A stretch of DNA of 64,000 nt from Halosimplex carlsbadense 2-9-1 (GTDB taxonomy: Archaea; Halobacteriota; Halobacteria; Halobacteriales; Haloarculaceae), in assembly GCF_000337455.1 (NCBI RefSeq), contig NZ_AOIU01000034.1, positions 32,777-96,776 of the forward strand, written 5' to 3'. The notes below the pieces were generated by a model. The model saw nothing but the letters and a program-made list of their open reading frames with translations, searched no databases and was not told the origin of the DNA. Made by a program: the position numbers and the translations under genes. Shown here one piece after another: positions 54,864 through 63,454 of this stretch; position 1 is the first letter of the stretch, and every line of letters starts with the position of its first letter.

Positions 54864-54972
54864 ACCCCAACTCCGTCCGACACGGTAATCGGAGCTTCGA
54901 TCGACGACGCGGAACCGCGCCGGCCGGACCGGCGCCGGCCGAACTCCCCTTGCGGGGGGGCTCTTTCAGTAG

Positions 54973-55407
54973 GTGAAGTCGGTGGGAACGGTTTTCATGG
55001 CCGCTCACTTCCCGTCGAACGTGAGTGTCACGAAGTACCAGGGACTGGTCGAGTGTCTGCGCGGTCGGGTGGGCGAGAGTCTGCTGACGGTCACCCGGTT
55101 CACCGACGAGGAGTCGGAGTTCCTCTACGGCGAGGAGTGGTTCGAGCGGTTCGTCGCCGAGGTCGACACGCGCTCGCCGGAGAAGATGCACCAAGACGCG
55201 GTGTACAACCTCCGGCAGGCCGAGGTGAGCGGAAAGCTGTACGGCAGCCGCGTCAGGTCCGAGGTGCGCATCACCGAAGACAGGATCGGCATCGCCCTCT
55301 ATCCCGGCGACAGCGTCGGCTTCCACGTCCTGCTCGACGACGAGGCGTCCGTCGACGTGCCCGGACTGGTCGACGAGGCGCTCGCCGAACTCGGCGAGTC
55401 GGCGTAG
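54973..55407 (+). CDS. haloarchaeal protein of unknown function
   Basis: 144 residues from GTG 54973; ATG 54997 is an equal alternative. YQGLVECLRGRVGESLLTVT, RFTDEESEFLYGEEWFERFV and SEVRITEDRIGIALYPGDSV, GFHVLLDDEASVDVPGLVDE give a helix, strand, helix, beta sheet and helix. The layout recalls the protein at 41193-41609, so the two could be distant paralogues. No motif shows a function. Confidence 0.65.
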   Translation: MKSVGTVFMAAHFPSNVSVTKYQGLVECLRGRVGESLLTVTRFTDEESEFLYGEEWFERFVAEVDTRSPEKMHQDAVYNLRQAEVSGKLYGSRVRSEVRITEDRIGIALYPGDSVGFHVLLDDEASVDVPGLVDEALAELGESA

Positions 55408-55646
55408 CGCGCTCCTCCCGGCGCTGCCCTGAATCGCGCCCGACGGTGCCGCCGTTTCCCCACGGTGGCCCGCTCGCGTCCCCGTCGCCGGCGATCTGTA
55501 CGGCTCCTCCCCGTGGTCCCGTCGCGGTCGATTCGGGCCTGCACGCTTCGAACCCGTAACGCGGTACCCACTGACACGCACCCCGACACGTAACTGCACG
55601 AACGCCTATTCCCGTCGCTAACCGACGTGTTAGTGGGAGAGAGACA

Positions 55647-55838
55647 ATGCCACTACTCAAGCGAATCACCGGATTGTTCGGCGACGAGGGGGAGAGCGCG
55701 GACGAATCGGCGATAGAACGGGAGGCGGTGGGGCCGAGTCACGTCTGCCAGAGCTGTGGGAAGGAGTACTTCGAGAACCCGACGATGAACATCCGCACGT
55801 GCGGGAACTGCGGCGGGGTCAAAGTCGAGCGGGTCTGA
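55647..55838 (+). CDS. small zinc-ribbon protein
   Basis: 63 residues: MPLLKRITGLFGDEGESADE and a zinc ribbon CQSCGKEYFENPTMNIRTCG with NCGGVKVERV (two CxxC pairs). The amphipathic start could associate with a membrane. A GGGAGAG element about 10 nt before the ATG suggests a ribosome binding site. Role unknown. Confidence 0.75.
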   Translation: MPLLKRITGLFGDEGESADESAIEREAVGPSHVCQSCGKEYFENPTMNIRTCGNCGGVKVERV

Positions 55839-55881
55839 CCCGCCGGCCGAACGCGGCGGCCAGGCGACTCCCGTCCCGTCG

Positions 55882-58089
55882 TCAGTCCAGTTCCCGGTCG
55901 ATCACGTCGCGCAGGCTCGCGATCTCGGCCGCGCCGTAGGAGAGGTCGCCGTCCGCGAGCGCCACGCCGAGGGCCCCGGAGTCGTCGGCGCTCCCGAGGT
56001 CGTAAACGGGTGCGACGCCGTCGAACGCCTCGCGAACGGCGCTCGCGTCGGTCGTCTCGATCACGACGCGGCCGGCCTGCTCGCCGAACAGAAGCGCCGC
56101 GGGCGACCCCTTCGACGGGGCGTCGAGATCGACGCTGGCGCCGGCTTCGTCCGAGATCATCTCGGCGAGCGCGACTGCGAGGCCGCCGTGGCTCACGTCG
56201 TGGGTCGCGAGCGTCGCCTCGTCGTCGGCCACGTCGACCAGCGTGTCGACGAACGCGTCGGGGTTGTCCAGCGACTCGGGGAAGCGGTCGGTGCCACCGA
56301 ACTGTGCGAGATACTCCGAGCCACCCAGTCGCGCCTCGGCGTCGCCCTCCAGCGAGCGCGCGCCGACCAGGAGGAGGTCGCCCTCGCCGGACAGCGCGGC
56401 GGGCGGTGCCGAGTAGGGCGAAGCCCTACTGCCCTCCGAATCGTTCGGTTCGGAGACCTCGTAGCCGTCCTTGACGCCCACCAGAGCGAGCGTCGGCGTC
56501 GGCGGGATCGGGCCGGCGACGGAGTCGTTGTACAGCGAGACGTTCCCACCGAGGACCGGCACGTCCAGCGTCGAGCACATCTCTGCGAGCCCGTCGACGA
56601 TCCCCTTGAATCCGCCGTACACGTCGGGCTTCTCGGGGTTACCGCCGTTGAGGCAGTCGACCGCGGCGTGGGGCGTCGCGCCCTTCGCGGCGACGTTGGT
56701 CGCGTTCTCCAGCGCGACGGCGCGGGCGCCCTCGTAGGGCGCGGCCGCCGTCCAGTTGGGGTCGGCGCCCGAGGAGAACGCCAGGCCAGTTCCGGCTTCC
56801 CGGACCGCCATGACGGCCGCGTCGTCGCCCGGCGGGGTCGCCGTCCGGACCTGCACCTCGTGGTCGTACTGCCGGTAGACCCACTCCTTCGAGGCCGTGT
56901 TCGGACTGCCGACGACGGCTTCGAACGCCTCGTCGAGGGCGACGCCCTCCGGCAGGTCCCGGGGCTGTTCCGCCGGTTCCTCGGCCGGCAGGTCGTTGTA
57001 CGGCGCCCCGTCGCCGAGGAACGCCGCGGGCGCGTCGACGACCGTCTCGCCCTCGAAGGTGCAGACGTAATTGCCGTCGGTGACTTCGCCGATGACCGAG
57101 GCGCCCAGGTCGTAGCGGTCGGCGATCTCCTTCACCCGCTCGACGTTCCCGGGACGGACCTCGTAGCACATCCGCTCCTGGCTCTCGGCGAGCAGGTACT
57201 CCATGGCGTTCATGTTCGGCTCGCGCTCGTGAACGTTCGTCAGCTCGATGTCCGCCCCGAGCCCGCCCTTGGCGACCATCTCCGAGGAGGCGCCGCCGAG
57301 TCCCGCCGCGCCGAGGTCGCGGGCCGACTCGATCAGACCCTCGTCGATCAGCGCTTCGTTGGCCTCGATCAGGAGTTTCTCGGTGTAGGGGTCGCCGACC
57401 TGGACGGCGGGGCGGTCCTCGGTCTCGGCGTCTTCGGCGAGGTCCTCGCTGGCGAAGGAGGCCCCGCCCAGCCCGTCGCGCCCGGTGGAGTTCCCGACGA
57501 GTAGCAGTTTGTTCCCCGGTTCCTGGGCCTCGGCGGTGACGAGGCGGTCGGGGTCGTCGATGAGGCCGACGCAGGCGACGTTGACGAGGGGGTTGCCCTC
57601 GTAGTCGTCGTGGAAGGCCGTCGAGCCCGTCACCGTGGGGACGCCGATGCAGTTGCCGTAGTGGGAGATGCCCTCGACGACGCCCTCGAAGAGATAGCGG
57701 GAGTGCTCGCGGTCGAAGTCGCCGAAATAGAGGGAGTCCGCGAGCGCGATGGGATAGGCGCCCATCGAGAGCGTGTCGCGGACGATGCCGCCGACGCCGG
57801 TCGCCGCGCCGTCGAAGGGGTCGACGTAGGAGGGGTGGTTGTGGCTCTCGATGCCCATCGTGATGTACGTCTCGTCGCCGTCCGAGGGGATGGAGACGAC
57901 GCCGGCGTCGTCGCCGGGGCCGACGACGACCTGGTCGCCCTCGCTATCGAAGGCCGACAGAAGCGGCCACGAGGAGCGGTAGGCGCAGTGCTCGCTCCAG
58001 AGGTTCTCGAAGAGCGCGGCCTCGGCGCGGGTGGGCTCGCGGCCCAGTTCCTCGACCACCAGGTCGTGGTCGCTGTCGGAGAGACTCAT
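55882..58089 (-). CDS. purL: phosphoribosylformylglycinamidine synthase subunit PurL
   Basis: 735 residues, the small-PurL size. EALFENLWSEHCAYRSS, VVGPGDDAGVVSI, GIESHNHPSYVDPFDGAATG, VGGIVRDTLSMGA and LGGNVSLYND are PurL signatures with ATP- and FGAR-binding loops in the two AIRS-like halves. It needs PurQ and PurS, not visible here. Start ATG 58089. It makes FGAM in purine synthesis. Confidence 0.97.
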   Translation of the reverse strand: MSLSDSDHDLVVEELGREPTRAEAALFENLWSEHCAYRSSWPLLSAFDSEGDQVVVGPGDDAGVVSIPSDGDETYITMGIESHNHPSYVDPFDGAATGVGGIVRDTLSMGAYPIALADSLYFGDFDREHSRYLFEGVVEGISHYGNCIGVPTVTGSTAFHDDYEGNPLVNVACVGLIDDPDRLVTAEAQEPGNKLLLVGNSTGRDGLGGASFASEDLAEDAETEDRPAVQVGDPYTEKLLIEANEALIDEGLIESARDLGAAGLGGASSEMVAKGGLGADIELTNVHEREPNMNAMEYLLAESQERMCYEVRPGNVERVKEIADRYDLGASVIGEVTDGNYVCTFEGETVVDAPAAFLGDGAPYNDLPAEEPAEQPRDLPEGVALDEAFEAVVGSPNTASKEWVYRQYDHEVQVRTATPPGDDAAVMAVREAGTGLAFSSGADPNWTAAAPYEGARAVALENATNVAAKGATPHAAVDCLNGGNPEKPDVYGGFKGIVDGLAEMCSTLDVPVLGGNVSLYNDSVAGPIPPTPTLALVGVKDGYEVSEPNDSEGSRASPYSAPPAALSGEGDLLLVGARSLEGDAEARLGGSEYLAQFGGTDRFPESLDNPDAFVDTLVDVADDEATLATHDVSHGGLAVALAEMISDEAGASVDLDAPSKGSPAALLFGEQAGRVVIETTDASAVREAFDGVAPVYDLGSADDSGALGVALADGDLSYGAAEIASLRDVIDRELD

Positions 58090-58179
58090 TGTCGGAGGGT
58101 GGCTCCCGACCGGCTAAATCGCTTTCCATGCTCGACCGGACACCCGCGACCGCCCCGTCCGCCCGGGACTCGCCCTGCC

Positions 58180-59043
58180 TCACTCCTCGGACGCGCGCAC
58201 GGACAGCACCGGTACCGACGCCGAGCGCATCAGGTTCTCGGTGACGCTTCCGAGGATGCGCTTGTCGATCCCGGTCCGCCCGTGGGTACCGACGACGACG
58301 AGGTCGATGTCGTTGGTGGCGACGTACTCGTTGAGCCGGTCGACCACGTCGCCCTCCTCGACCGCCGTCTCGACGGCGACGCCGCGGTCGTCGGCCCGTT
58401 CCCCGACGGGGGCGAACACCTCAACCTCGCGTCGCTCGCGGGCCTCACTGATCTGCGAGTCGCCGATGTCGATCCCGAGGACGTTCGATTCGAGGACCGA
58501 GACGAGGTGGAGGGTCGCGCCGGCGGCTTCGGCGACGGCGAGCCCCTCGTCGACGGCCGCTTCGGAGCCCTCGCTGCCGTCGGTGCCGACGAGCACCGAC
58601 CCGGGCGGGTACTCACGGTCGCTCTCGGGCGGGACGACCAGCACGGGCGCCGCGCTGTTGCGGACGACCCGCTCGGTGGCGCTCCCGAGGATGATCCGCT
58701 CGATGTCGCGGTTCCCGCGCGTGCCCATCACCACCAGGTCGATCCCCCGCTCGTCGACGTAGTCACAGATCGTCCGGGAGGGTCCGCCCTGGACCACCTC
58801 GTCGACCGTCTCGACGCCCGCGTTCCGGGCGCGGGCGGCCGCCTCCTCGACGATGTCGCGGCCCTCACCCTCCAGCACGTCCGTGACCTGCCCTCGAACG
58901 TTGGCGAGGCTGGGCTGGTTCGTGTCCGCGACGTACAGCACGTGTAGCGTCGCGTCGTCGGCGTCGGCCGCGGCGATAGCCACGGTGAGCGCGGACTCGG
59001 CCGCGTCGCTGCCGTCCGTCGGAAAGAGGATATCGTCGTACAT
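58180..59043 (-). CDS. tandem UspA-domain protein
   Basis: 287 residues from ATG 59043, two UspA domains. Domain 1: MYDDILFPTDGSDAAESALT, then DLVVMGTRGNRDIERIILGS with ATERVV. Domain 2: SVLVGTDGSEGSEAAVDEGL, then DLVVVGTHGRTGIDKRILGS with VTENLM. Both keep the G-2x-G-9x-G-S/T ATP-binding pattern (GTRGNRD..GSATE and GTHGRTG..GSVTE). Stress role inferred from family. Divergent from the multicopper oxidase gene, which shares an upstream region with palindromes. Confidence 0.92.
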   Translation of the reverse strand: MYDDILFPTDGSDAAESALTVAIAAADADDATLHVLYVADTNQPSLANVRGQVTDVLEGEGRDIVEEAAARARNAGVETVDEVVQGGPSRTICDYVDERGIDLVVMGTRGNRDIERIILGSATERVVRNSAAPVLVVPPESDREYPPGSVLVGTDGSEGSEAAVDEGLAVAEAAGATLHLVSVLESNVLGIDIGDSQISEARERREVEVFAPVGERADDRGVAVETAVEEGDVVDRLNEYVATNDIDLVVVGTHGRTGIDKRILGSVTENLMRSASVPVLSVRASEE

Positions 59044-59125
59044 GCCGCTACGTCCACGGGCCAGCCTCAAAAGCGCTGTCCGCCCGCCTGGGACCACGCT
59101 GGTCGCGACAGGCGCTCGCTGCCCC

Positions 59126-59143
59126 GACCGAACCGGTTCGGTC
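59126..59143. repeat. 18-bp palindrome GACCGAACCGGTTCGGTC
   Basis: Perfect palindrome around CGAACCGGTTCG in the UspA/multicopper oxidase intergenic region. Its centre is exactly 30 bp from the centre of the next site, about three helical turns, as expected of paired operators. Confidence 0.6.
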
Positions 59144-59158
59144 CTCCGACCCCGAGCG

Positions 59159-59170
59159 CGAACCGGTTCG
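59159..59170. repeat. 12-bp palindrome CGAACCGGTTCG
   Basis: Second site, about 70 bp upstream of the TATA box of the multicopper oxidase gene. Confidence 0.6.
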
Positions 59171-59241
59171 GGCGTGCGTATACCACGGCGACCCCCGATG
59201 CCGGGGGCTGTTTTCAGACCGTGGGAATCCCCTTGCTGGCC

Positions 59242-59249
59242 TTTATGAT
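59242..59249 (+). promoter_or_regulatory. TATA box of the multicopper oxidase gene
   Basis: TTTATGAT, about 25-32 nt before ATG 59274, so the mRNA is probably leaderless or has a very short leader. Confidence 0.6.
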
Positions 59250-59273
59250 ACCACTGCCAACTCCGAAGTGAGC

Positions 59274-60446
59274 ATGACCGACAACATCGGTGCGCCCGGA
59301 ACGGATATGTCGCGTCGCGAGTTCGCCAAGGCCGCCGCCGGCACGACCGGCTTCATGGCGCTCTCGGGCTGCCAGGCCGCCCCCGCCGAAGAGAGCGGCG
59401 TCACCGTCTCCGAGGTCGAATCGCAGGGCTCCACGCCCGCACAGACCACCAACCCCGCGGACCTCCCGAAGACCTCCCCGCCCCAGGTCGTCAACGTCGA
59501 CGAGCAGGGCAACCAGGTCACGCTACGCAGCGTCCCCTCCTACCACGAGGTCCACCCGCTCGAAAACATGGGCGGCCCCGTCGATCTGCCGGCCACGTGG
59601 GCGTTCCAGGCCGACGACCGCGAACCCTCCGTCCCCGGCCCCATCCTCCGAACGACCGAGGGCGAGGACATGGAAGTCACGCTGGACAACACGGACGGCA
59701 AGCGCCCCCACACGGTCCACTTCCACGGCCAGCGCAAGACCTGGGAGAACGACGGCGTCCCGACGACGACGGGCATCACCGTCCCACCGGGCGAGAAACA
59801 CACCTACGAGATCCCCGCGAACGTCCCGGGCACCCACCTCTATCACTGTCACTACCAGACTCACCGTCACATCGACATGGGGATGTACGGCTTCCTCCGC
59901 GTCGACCCGAAGGGCTACGAGGAGGCCGACCAGGAGCTGTTCATGACGATGAAAGAGTGGGACAACGACCTCAACAAGCAGATGGCCGGGATGGACGTGG
60001 ACTACTCGCCCCGGGAGCGCAACCCCAACGTCTTCACCATCAACGGTAAGTCCGCGCCCCGGACGCTCCACCCCGAGGACGGCTCGCCCGTCATCGTCGA
60101 GCAGGGCGACACCGTCCGCATCCACTTCGCCAACAACGGGTACATGATGCACCCGATGCACACGCACAACCACCGCTTCGAGGTCGTCGAGAAGGACGGC
60201 TCACCCATCCCCGAAGCGGCGCGCTACAAGCAGGACGTGCTCAACATCGCGCCCGCCGAGCGCAAGACCGTCGAGTTCGAGGCCGACGCCGACCCCGGCA
60301 TCTACCTCATGCACTGCCACAAGGTGTTCCACGCCATGAACGGTAACTCCTACCCCGGCGGCATGGTCGGCGCCATCGTCTACCGCGACGCCATGGACTC
60401 CGATATCTTCTCCCAGCTCATGGAGTACGCCGGCTACGAGGGCTAA
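59274..60446 (+). CDS. multicopper oxidase, Tat-exported lipoprotein
   Basis: 390 residues from ATG 59274; an in-frame GTG lies two codons upstream. MSRREFAKAAAGTTGFMALS with GC is a Tat signal plus lipobox. Copper ligands appear as HTVHFHG (about 146-151), YHCHYQTHRH (about 189-196), HPMHTHNH (about 293-300) and MHCHKVFHAM (about 346-354), so two cupredoxin domains are recognisable, as in small laccases and related nitrite-reductase-like proteins. The substrate is unknown. Confidence 0.88.
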   Translation: MTDNIGAPGTDMSRREFAKAAAGTTGFMALSGCQAAPAEESGVTVSEVESQGSTPAQTTNPADLPKTSPPQVVNVDEQGNQVTLRSVPSYHEVHPLENMGGPVDLPATWAFQADDREPSVPGPILRTTEGEDMEVTLDNTDGKRPHTVHFHGQRKTWENDGVPTTTGITVPPGEKHTYEIPANVPGTHLYHCHYQTHRHIDMGMYGFLRVDPKGYEEADQELFMTMKEWDNDLNKQMAGMDVDYSPRERNPNVFTINGKSAPRTLHPEDGSPVIVEQGDTVRIHFANNGYMMHPMHTHNHRFEVVEKDGSPIPEAARYKQDVLNIAPAERKTVEFEADADPGIYLMHCHKVFHAMNGNSYPGGMVGAIVYRDAMDSDIFSQLMEYAGYEG

Positions 60447-60566
60447 CCGCCCGCGCGCCGACCCCACTCGGTCCGAACCCGACGCCCGACCCGAACCACC
60501 GCTGTCAGGCATCACAACCGAGCGTCGGCGGTTCCCGTCGTCCCTTCCCCGCTGTTTTTCCGCCGT

Positions 60567-60875
60567 TTACTCCACGACGTAGGACTGCATCTCGCCGCGC
60601 GAGCGCACGTCGACGAACCGGTAGCGACGCCCGTCGGTCAGGTCGCCAGCGAAGTCGGCGTCGTCGGCCCCCTCTATCCCGTAGACCTCGTCGGCCTCTT
60701 CGAGTCCGTGGTCGTGGAGGCAATCGCGCACCGCGTCGGGCAGCCGCCCCTCCGACGGGACTTCGACGACGAACAGGCGGTCAGTGAAGCTCTTTGCCGC
60801 CCAGGCGTCGGCGACGCCCTCACGGTCGGCCAGTCGGTCCGCGAGCGCCGACAGGGCCGCGGCTCTGTCGCTCAT
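60567..60875 (-). CDS. small haloarchaeal protein, function unknown
   Basis: 102 residues: MSDRAAALSALADRLADREG, VADAWAAKSFTDRLFVVEVP, a second helix (DAVRDCLHDHGLEEADEVYG) and strands ending RYRFVDVRSRGEMQSYVVE. The alpha/beta layout is compact; no catalytic motif. ATG 60875. The region upstream contains a CGAACCGGTTCG palindrome (60911-60926), 35 bp from the start. Confidence 0.7.
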   Translation of the reverse strand: MSDRAAALSALADRLADREGVADAWAAKSFTDRLFVVEVPSEGRLPDAVRDCLHDHGLEEADEVYGIEGADDADFAGDLTDGRRYRFVDVRSRGEMQSYVVE

Positions 60876-60910
60876 ACCGTCGATTCGGCCCCGTACCGGA
60901 AACGGCCGGC

Positions 60911-60926
60911 GCCGAACCGGTTCGGC
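60911..60926. repeat. 16-bp palindrome GCCGAACCGGTTCGGC
   Basis: Third perfect extension of CGAACCGGTTCG, about 35 bp before the start of the 102-residue protein gene and about 470 bp beyond the multicopper oxidase stop. Confidence 0.55.
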
Positions 60927-60956
60927 CGCGGGACCGCCAGGCTGGCGACAGCGCTC

Positions 60957-61787
60957 TCACCCCTCGCTCATCGCCTCGTCGTACCACGACGGTCGGTCGA
61001 CGGTCGTCGTCCCCACGCCTTCGAACCGGACGCTCCGCCTGACGCGGACGCGCTCGCCGTCGTCGAGGGTCGCGTCGTAGACGACGTGGTACGATTCGAC
61101 GAAGCCCGACTCCGTGACGAACGCGTGCAGTGTCGCGTTCTCGACGCGCTCGACCTCGGCGGGGTCGTCGACGAACTCGTCGGACCGGGCGGTCGTCCCG
61201 ACGAGGTGGACCCGCTCTCGTTCGGGCGAGTCGGCGGCGACTCGCGTCTCGAACCCGCGGAGCGTCGACCGCAGGTCCGTCTCCGGTCCGAGGTCGAGCG
61301 CGGCCGTCCCCAGCCAGAAGCTCCAGGTGCCGACGTAGGCGTCGGTGTCGTCGTAGCGGCTGTACGCCGTCCGGTCGTCGACGGTCCGGCGGCGGAGGTA
61401 CACCTCGTCGTTCGCCCAGTACTCCGCTCGCGTCGGCGGTTCGCCGATCACGAGCGGCGCGGCCGGGCCGTCGACCGACACCCGCGCGTGGTAGTCCCGG
61501 GAGGGGCCGGGCGAGAGCGCGAGTCGGACGATCAACGCCGACCTGAGCGACCCGTTCGCGGTCCGGACCGTCCGGTTCGTGACGAGCGTGTAGCTACTGT
61601 TCCCGAGCGCCGCCGCGTGGGCGGCGGCCAGCGCCGACGCACCGGTCACACCGCTCGACTCGACGCCCGGCGGGAGCGGTGAGTCGGTCGGCGCTGGTGC
61701 GGGCGTCACCGTCGGCCGGTCCGTTCCGGGCGCCAGGGCGCTGCAGCCGGCGAGAACGACGAGTAGCGCGACGGCTATCGCGCGCAT
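60957..61787 (-). CDS. DUF7537-like lipoprotein
   Basis: 276 residues. MRAIAVALLVVLAGC is a short signal peptide with lipobox, then a Thr/Pro-rich linker (about 22-45) and a domain rich in strands (SYTLVTNRTVRTANGSLRSA, YWANDEVYLRRRTVDDRTAY, FVTESGFVESYHVVYDATLD). The layout resembles the haloarchaeal DUF7537 lipoproteins, whose role is unknown. Cell-surface anchored by inference. ATG 61787. Confidence 0.78.
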   Translation of the reverse strand: MRAIAVALLVVLAGCSALAPGTDRPTVTPAPAPTDSPLPPGVESSGVTGASALAAAHAAALGNSSYTLVTNRTVRTANGSLRSALIVRLALSPGPSRDYHARVSVDGPAAPLVIGEPPTRAEYWANDEVYLRRRTVDDRTAYSRYDDTDAYVGTWSFWLGTAALDLGPETDLRSTLRGFETRVAADSPERERVHLVGTTARSDEFVDDPAEVERVENATLHAFVTESGFVESYHVVYDATLDDGERVRVRRSVRFEGVGTTTVDRPSWYDEAMSEG

Positions 61788-61844
61788 GCGCGATATTCGG
61801 GTCGCGCGTGCAAAAGGTGTGTGCCGAGTTACCGAGGGAAGGGT

Positions 61845-62180
61845 ACTGCGGTCGGCGCGTGCTGTCGCGCGCGTTCATGCGCGCGACGGAGCCACGCGAG
61901 GGATTCGCGACTCGTGTGTCGCGAATCGGCTGGGGAGGCTCGTGGCCGTCTGCGATGCTATGCGGGGCGGTTGCTGTTGCGAGGGGCTGCTGTCCCTGGT
62001 GGATTGAAAGGGCGAAGCGCGCTCGCGCCTGTAGTCGTCTGAGCGGGCACTATCCGCGCGGTGCGAGGCGCGCAGCGCCTCGAAGCGAACGGCGTTGCCG
62101 TGAGCGGACAGTGCAAAGAGCGCGGATATCCCGGTCAGCGACCGCGAGCGCGGTGAGGGCTTTCGTCGCTTGCTGTATAC
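61845..62180 (+). repeat. dispersed structured element, copy C
   Basis: Third copy, between the DUF7537 and DUF4129 genes. Hairpin CTGTCGCGCGC-GTTCAT-GCGCGCGAC, then ATTCGCGAC-TCGTGT-GTCGCGAAT, GGCTGGGGAGG, GGATTGAAAGGGCGAAG, CGCGCTCGCGCC, AGTCGTCTGAGCGGGCACTA. The stem TATCCGCGC/GCGCGGATA is a perfect nine base pairs enclosing a longer insert with GAGGCGC-GCA-GCGCCTC. GTCAGCGACCGCGAGCGCGG and GAGGGCTTTCGTCG follow. Its 3' arm is replaced; a partial second GCGAGCGCGGTGAGGGC block lies at about 62198-62218. Confidence 0.8.
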
Positions 62181-62341
62181 GCCAGTAGACTCGACAGCTA
62201 GCGAGCGCGGTGAGGGCGTGCAGCGCGTGTCGTCGAGTGCAGTCGTGATCACTGCGAACTGTCGAACGCAGTCGAGAGAGCTGGTGGCCGAAACTGATAC
62301 GACGTGGCGGTCTCCGCTGCTATTCCGCGCGCAATTGATCG

Positions 62342-63337
62342 CTAACGGCCACCCTCGTCAGACTCGTCGGTTCGCTCACCGTAGGCGTGTTCGATGGAGC
62401 GGAACACCGAGAGGGCGACCTTCTCGCGGCTGGCCGGATCCCGCTGGCCGTATCGGACCTCCTCGAACAGCCGGGTCAGCTCGGCCACGTCGTCCTCGCC
62501 CATGCCGGCGGCGACGGCGGCGTCGGCGAACTCGCCGGGCGTCGCCGTGTCGGGGTCGGCCACGTCGAGCATGCTCGTCATCTCCCACCACGCGCGGTAG
62601 ACCTCGTTGTCCACGTCGGCGTTGTGCTCCTCCAGCCGATCGGCGGCGCGGCCGGCCGCGGCGGCGAGGTCCCGCGGCGTGAACGGGTCGGCGTCGTCGG
62701 CCTCGGGGTCGCGCTCCTCGATGTTCGAGATGGTGTCGCCGCCCGACGCGCGGTACAGCGCCGCAGCGGTCCCGACGAGGACGACGCCGAAGACGCCCAG
62801 CACCGCCTCCGCGGGGAGATTCGTGACGAGCGGGTCGCCGCCGGTACCCGGGAAGATGTCGCCGGTGACGTTCCCCGGCCCGGTCCCACGTCCGCCGACG
62901 GTCGGGCAGTCCGTCGAGAGGAAGTACGACAGTAACACGGGCGGCGCGAGCGCGTACACCCCGAGCAACGAGGCGCCGAACGTGTAGCGGCGCTTGATCA
63001 GGCCGACCGCCGCCGCGAACACGCCGAAGTAGGCGAGCCCGCCCCACCAGGTCGTCAGCGGCTGGACGCAGCGGCTCAAGTCGCCCGGGTCACCCGGAGG
63101 GCCGGGCGTCCCGACCGGCGTCCCCTCGTCCGGCGGTCCCTGGTCGGGGTCCGACGGCTCTGACGGATCCGGCTGCGGATCCAGCTCCCCGGGTTCTCTA
63201 TCGTCGCCGGGGTCGACCGGAGCCGCGCCGGTGTCGAGAGCCGAGGTCACCGTCGCCGCGCCGACAGCGATCGCCGCCATCGCCACTACGCCGATCACGA
63301 CCACCCGCACCGACTTCCTGTCGAAGTAGTCGTCCAT
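62342..63337 (-). CDS. DUF4129-domain membrane protein
   Basis: 331 residues. One membrane helix at the N-terminus (VRVVVIGVVAMAAIAVGAAT), a Pro/Asp/Gly-rich linker (about 38-85), further helices (about 95-115, 118-140 and 175-192) and a C-terminal DUF4129 domain (about 225-320: YRAWWEMTSMLDVADPDTAT, PGEFADAAVAAGMGEDDVAE, LTRLFEEVRYGQ). DUF4129 proteins often accompany transglutaminase-like and MoxR genes; none is visible here. ATG 63337. Confidence 0.85.
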   Translation of the reverse strand: MDDYFDRKSVRVVVIGVVAMAAIAVGAATVTSALDTGAAPVDPGDDREPGELDPQPDPSEPSDPDQGPPDEGTPVGTPGPPGDPGDLSRCVQPLTTWWGGLAYFGVFAAAVGLIKRRYTFGASLLGVYALAPPVLLSYFLSTDCPTVGGRGTGPGNVTGDIFPGTGGDPLVTNLPAEAVLGVFGVVLVGTAAALYRASGGDTISNIEERDPEADDADPFTPRDLAAAAGRAADRLEEHNADVDNEVYRAWWEMTSMLDVADPDTATPGEFADAAVAAGMGEDDVAELTRLFEEVRYGQRDPASREKVALSVFRSIEHAYGERTDESDEGGR

Positions 63338-63454
63338 AGGTGTGCCAATGGCTACCTATTGTAAATGTTTTTCGTACATACACACTGCCTAACACGACAG
63401 TCAGGAGGACGCTACGCCGTCGAATCGGCGGGTTCGGGGTATCGGGGATCGGCG

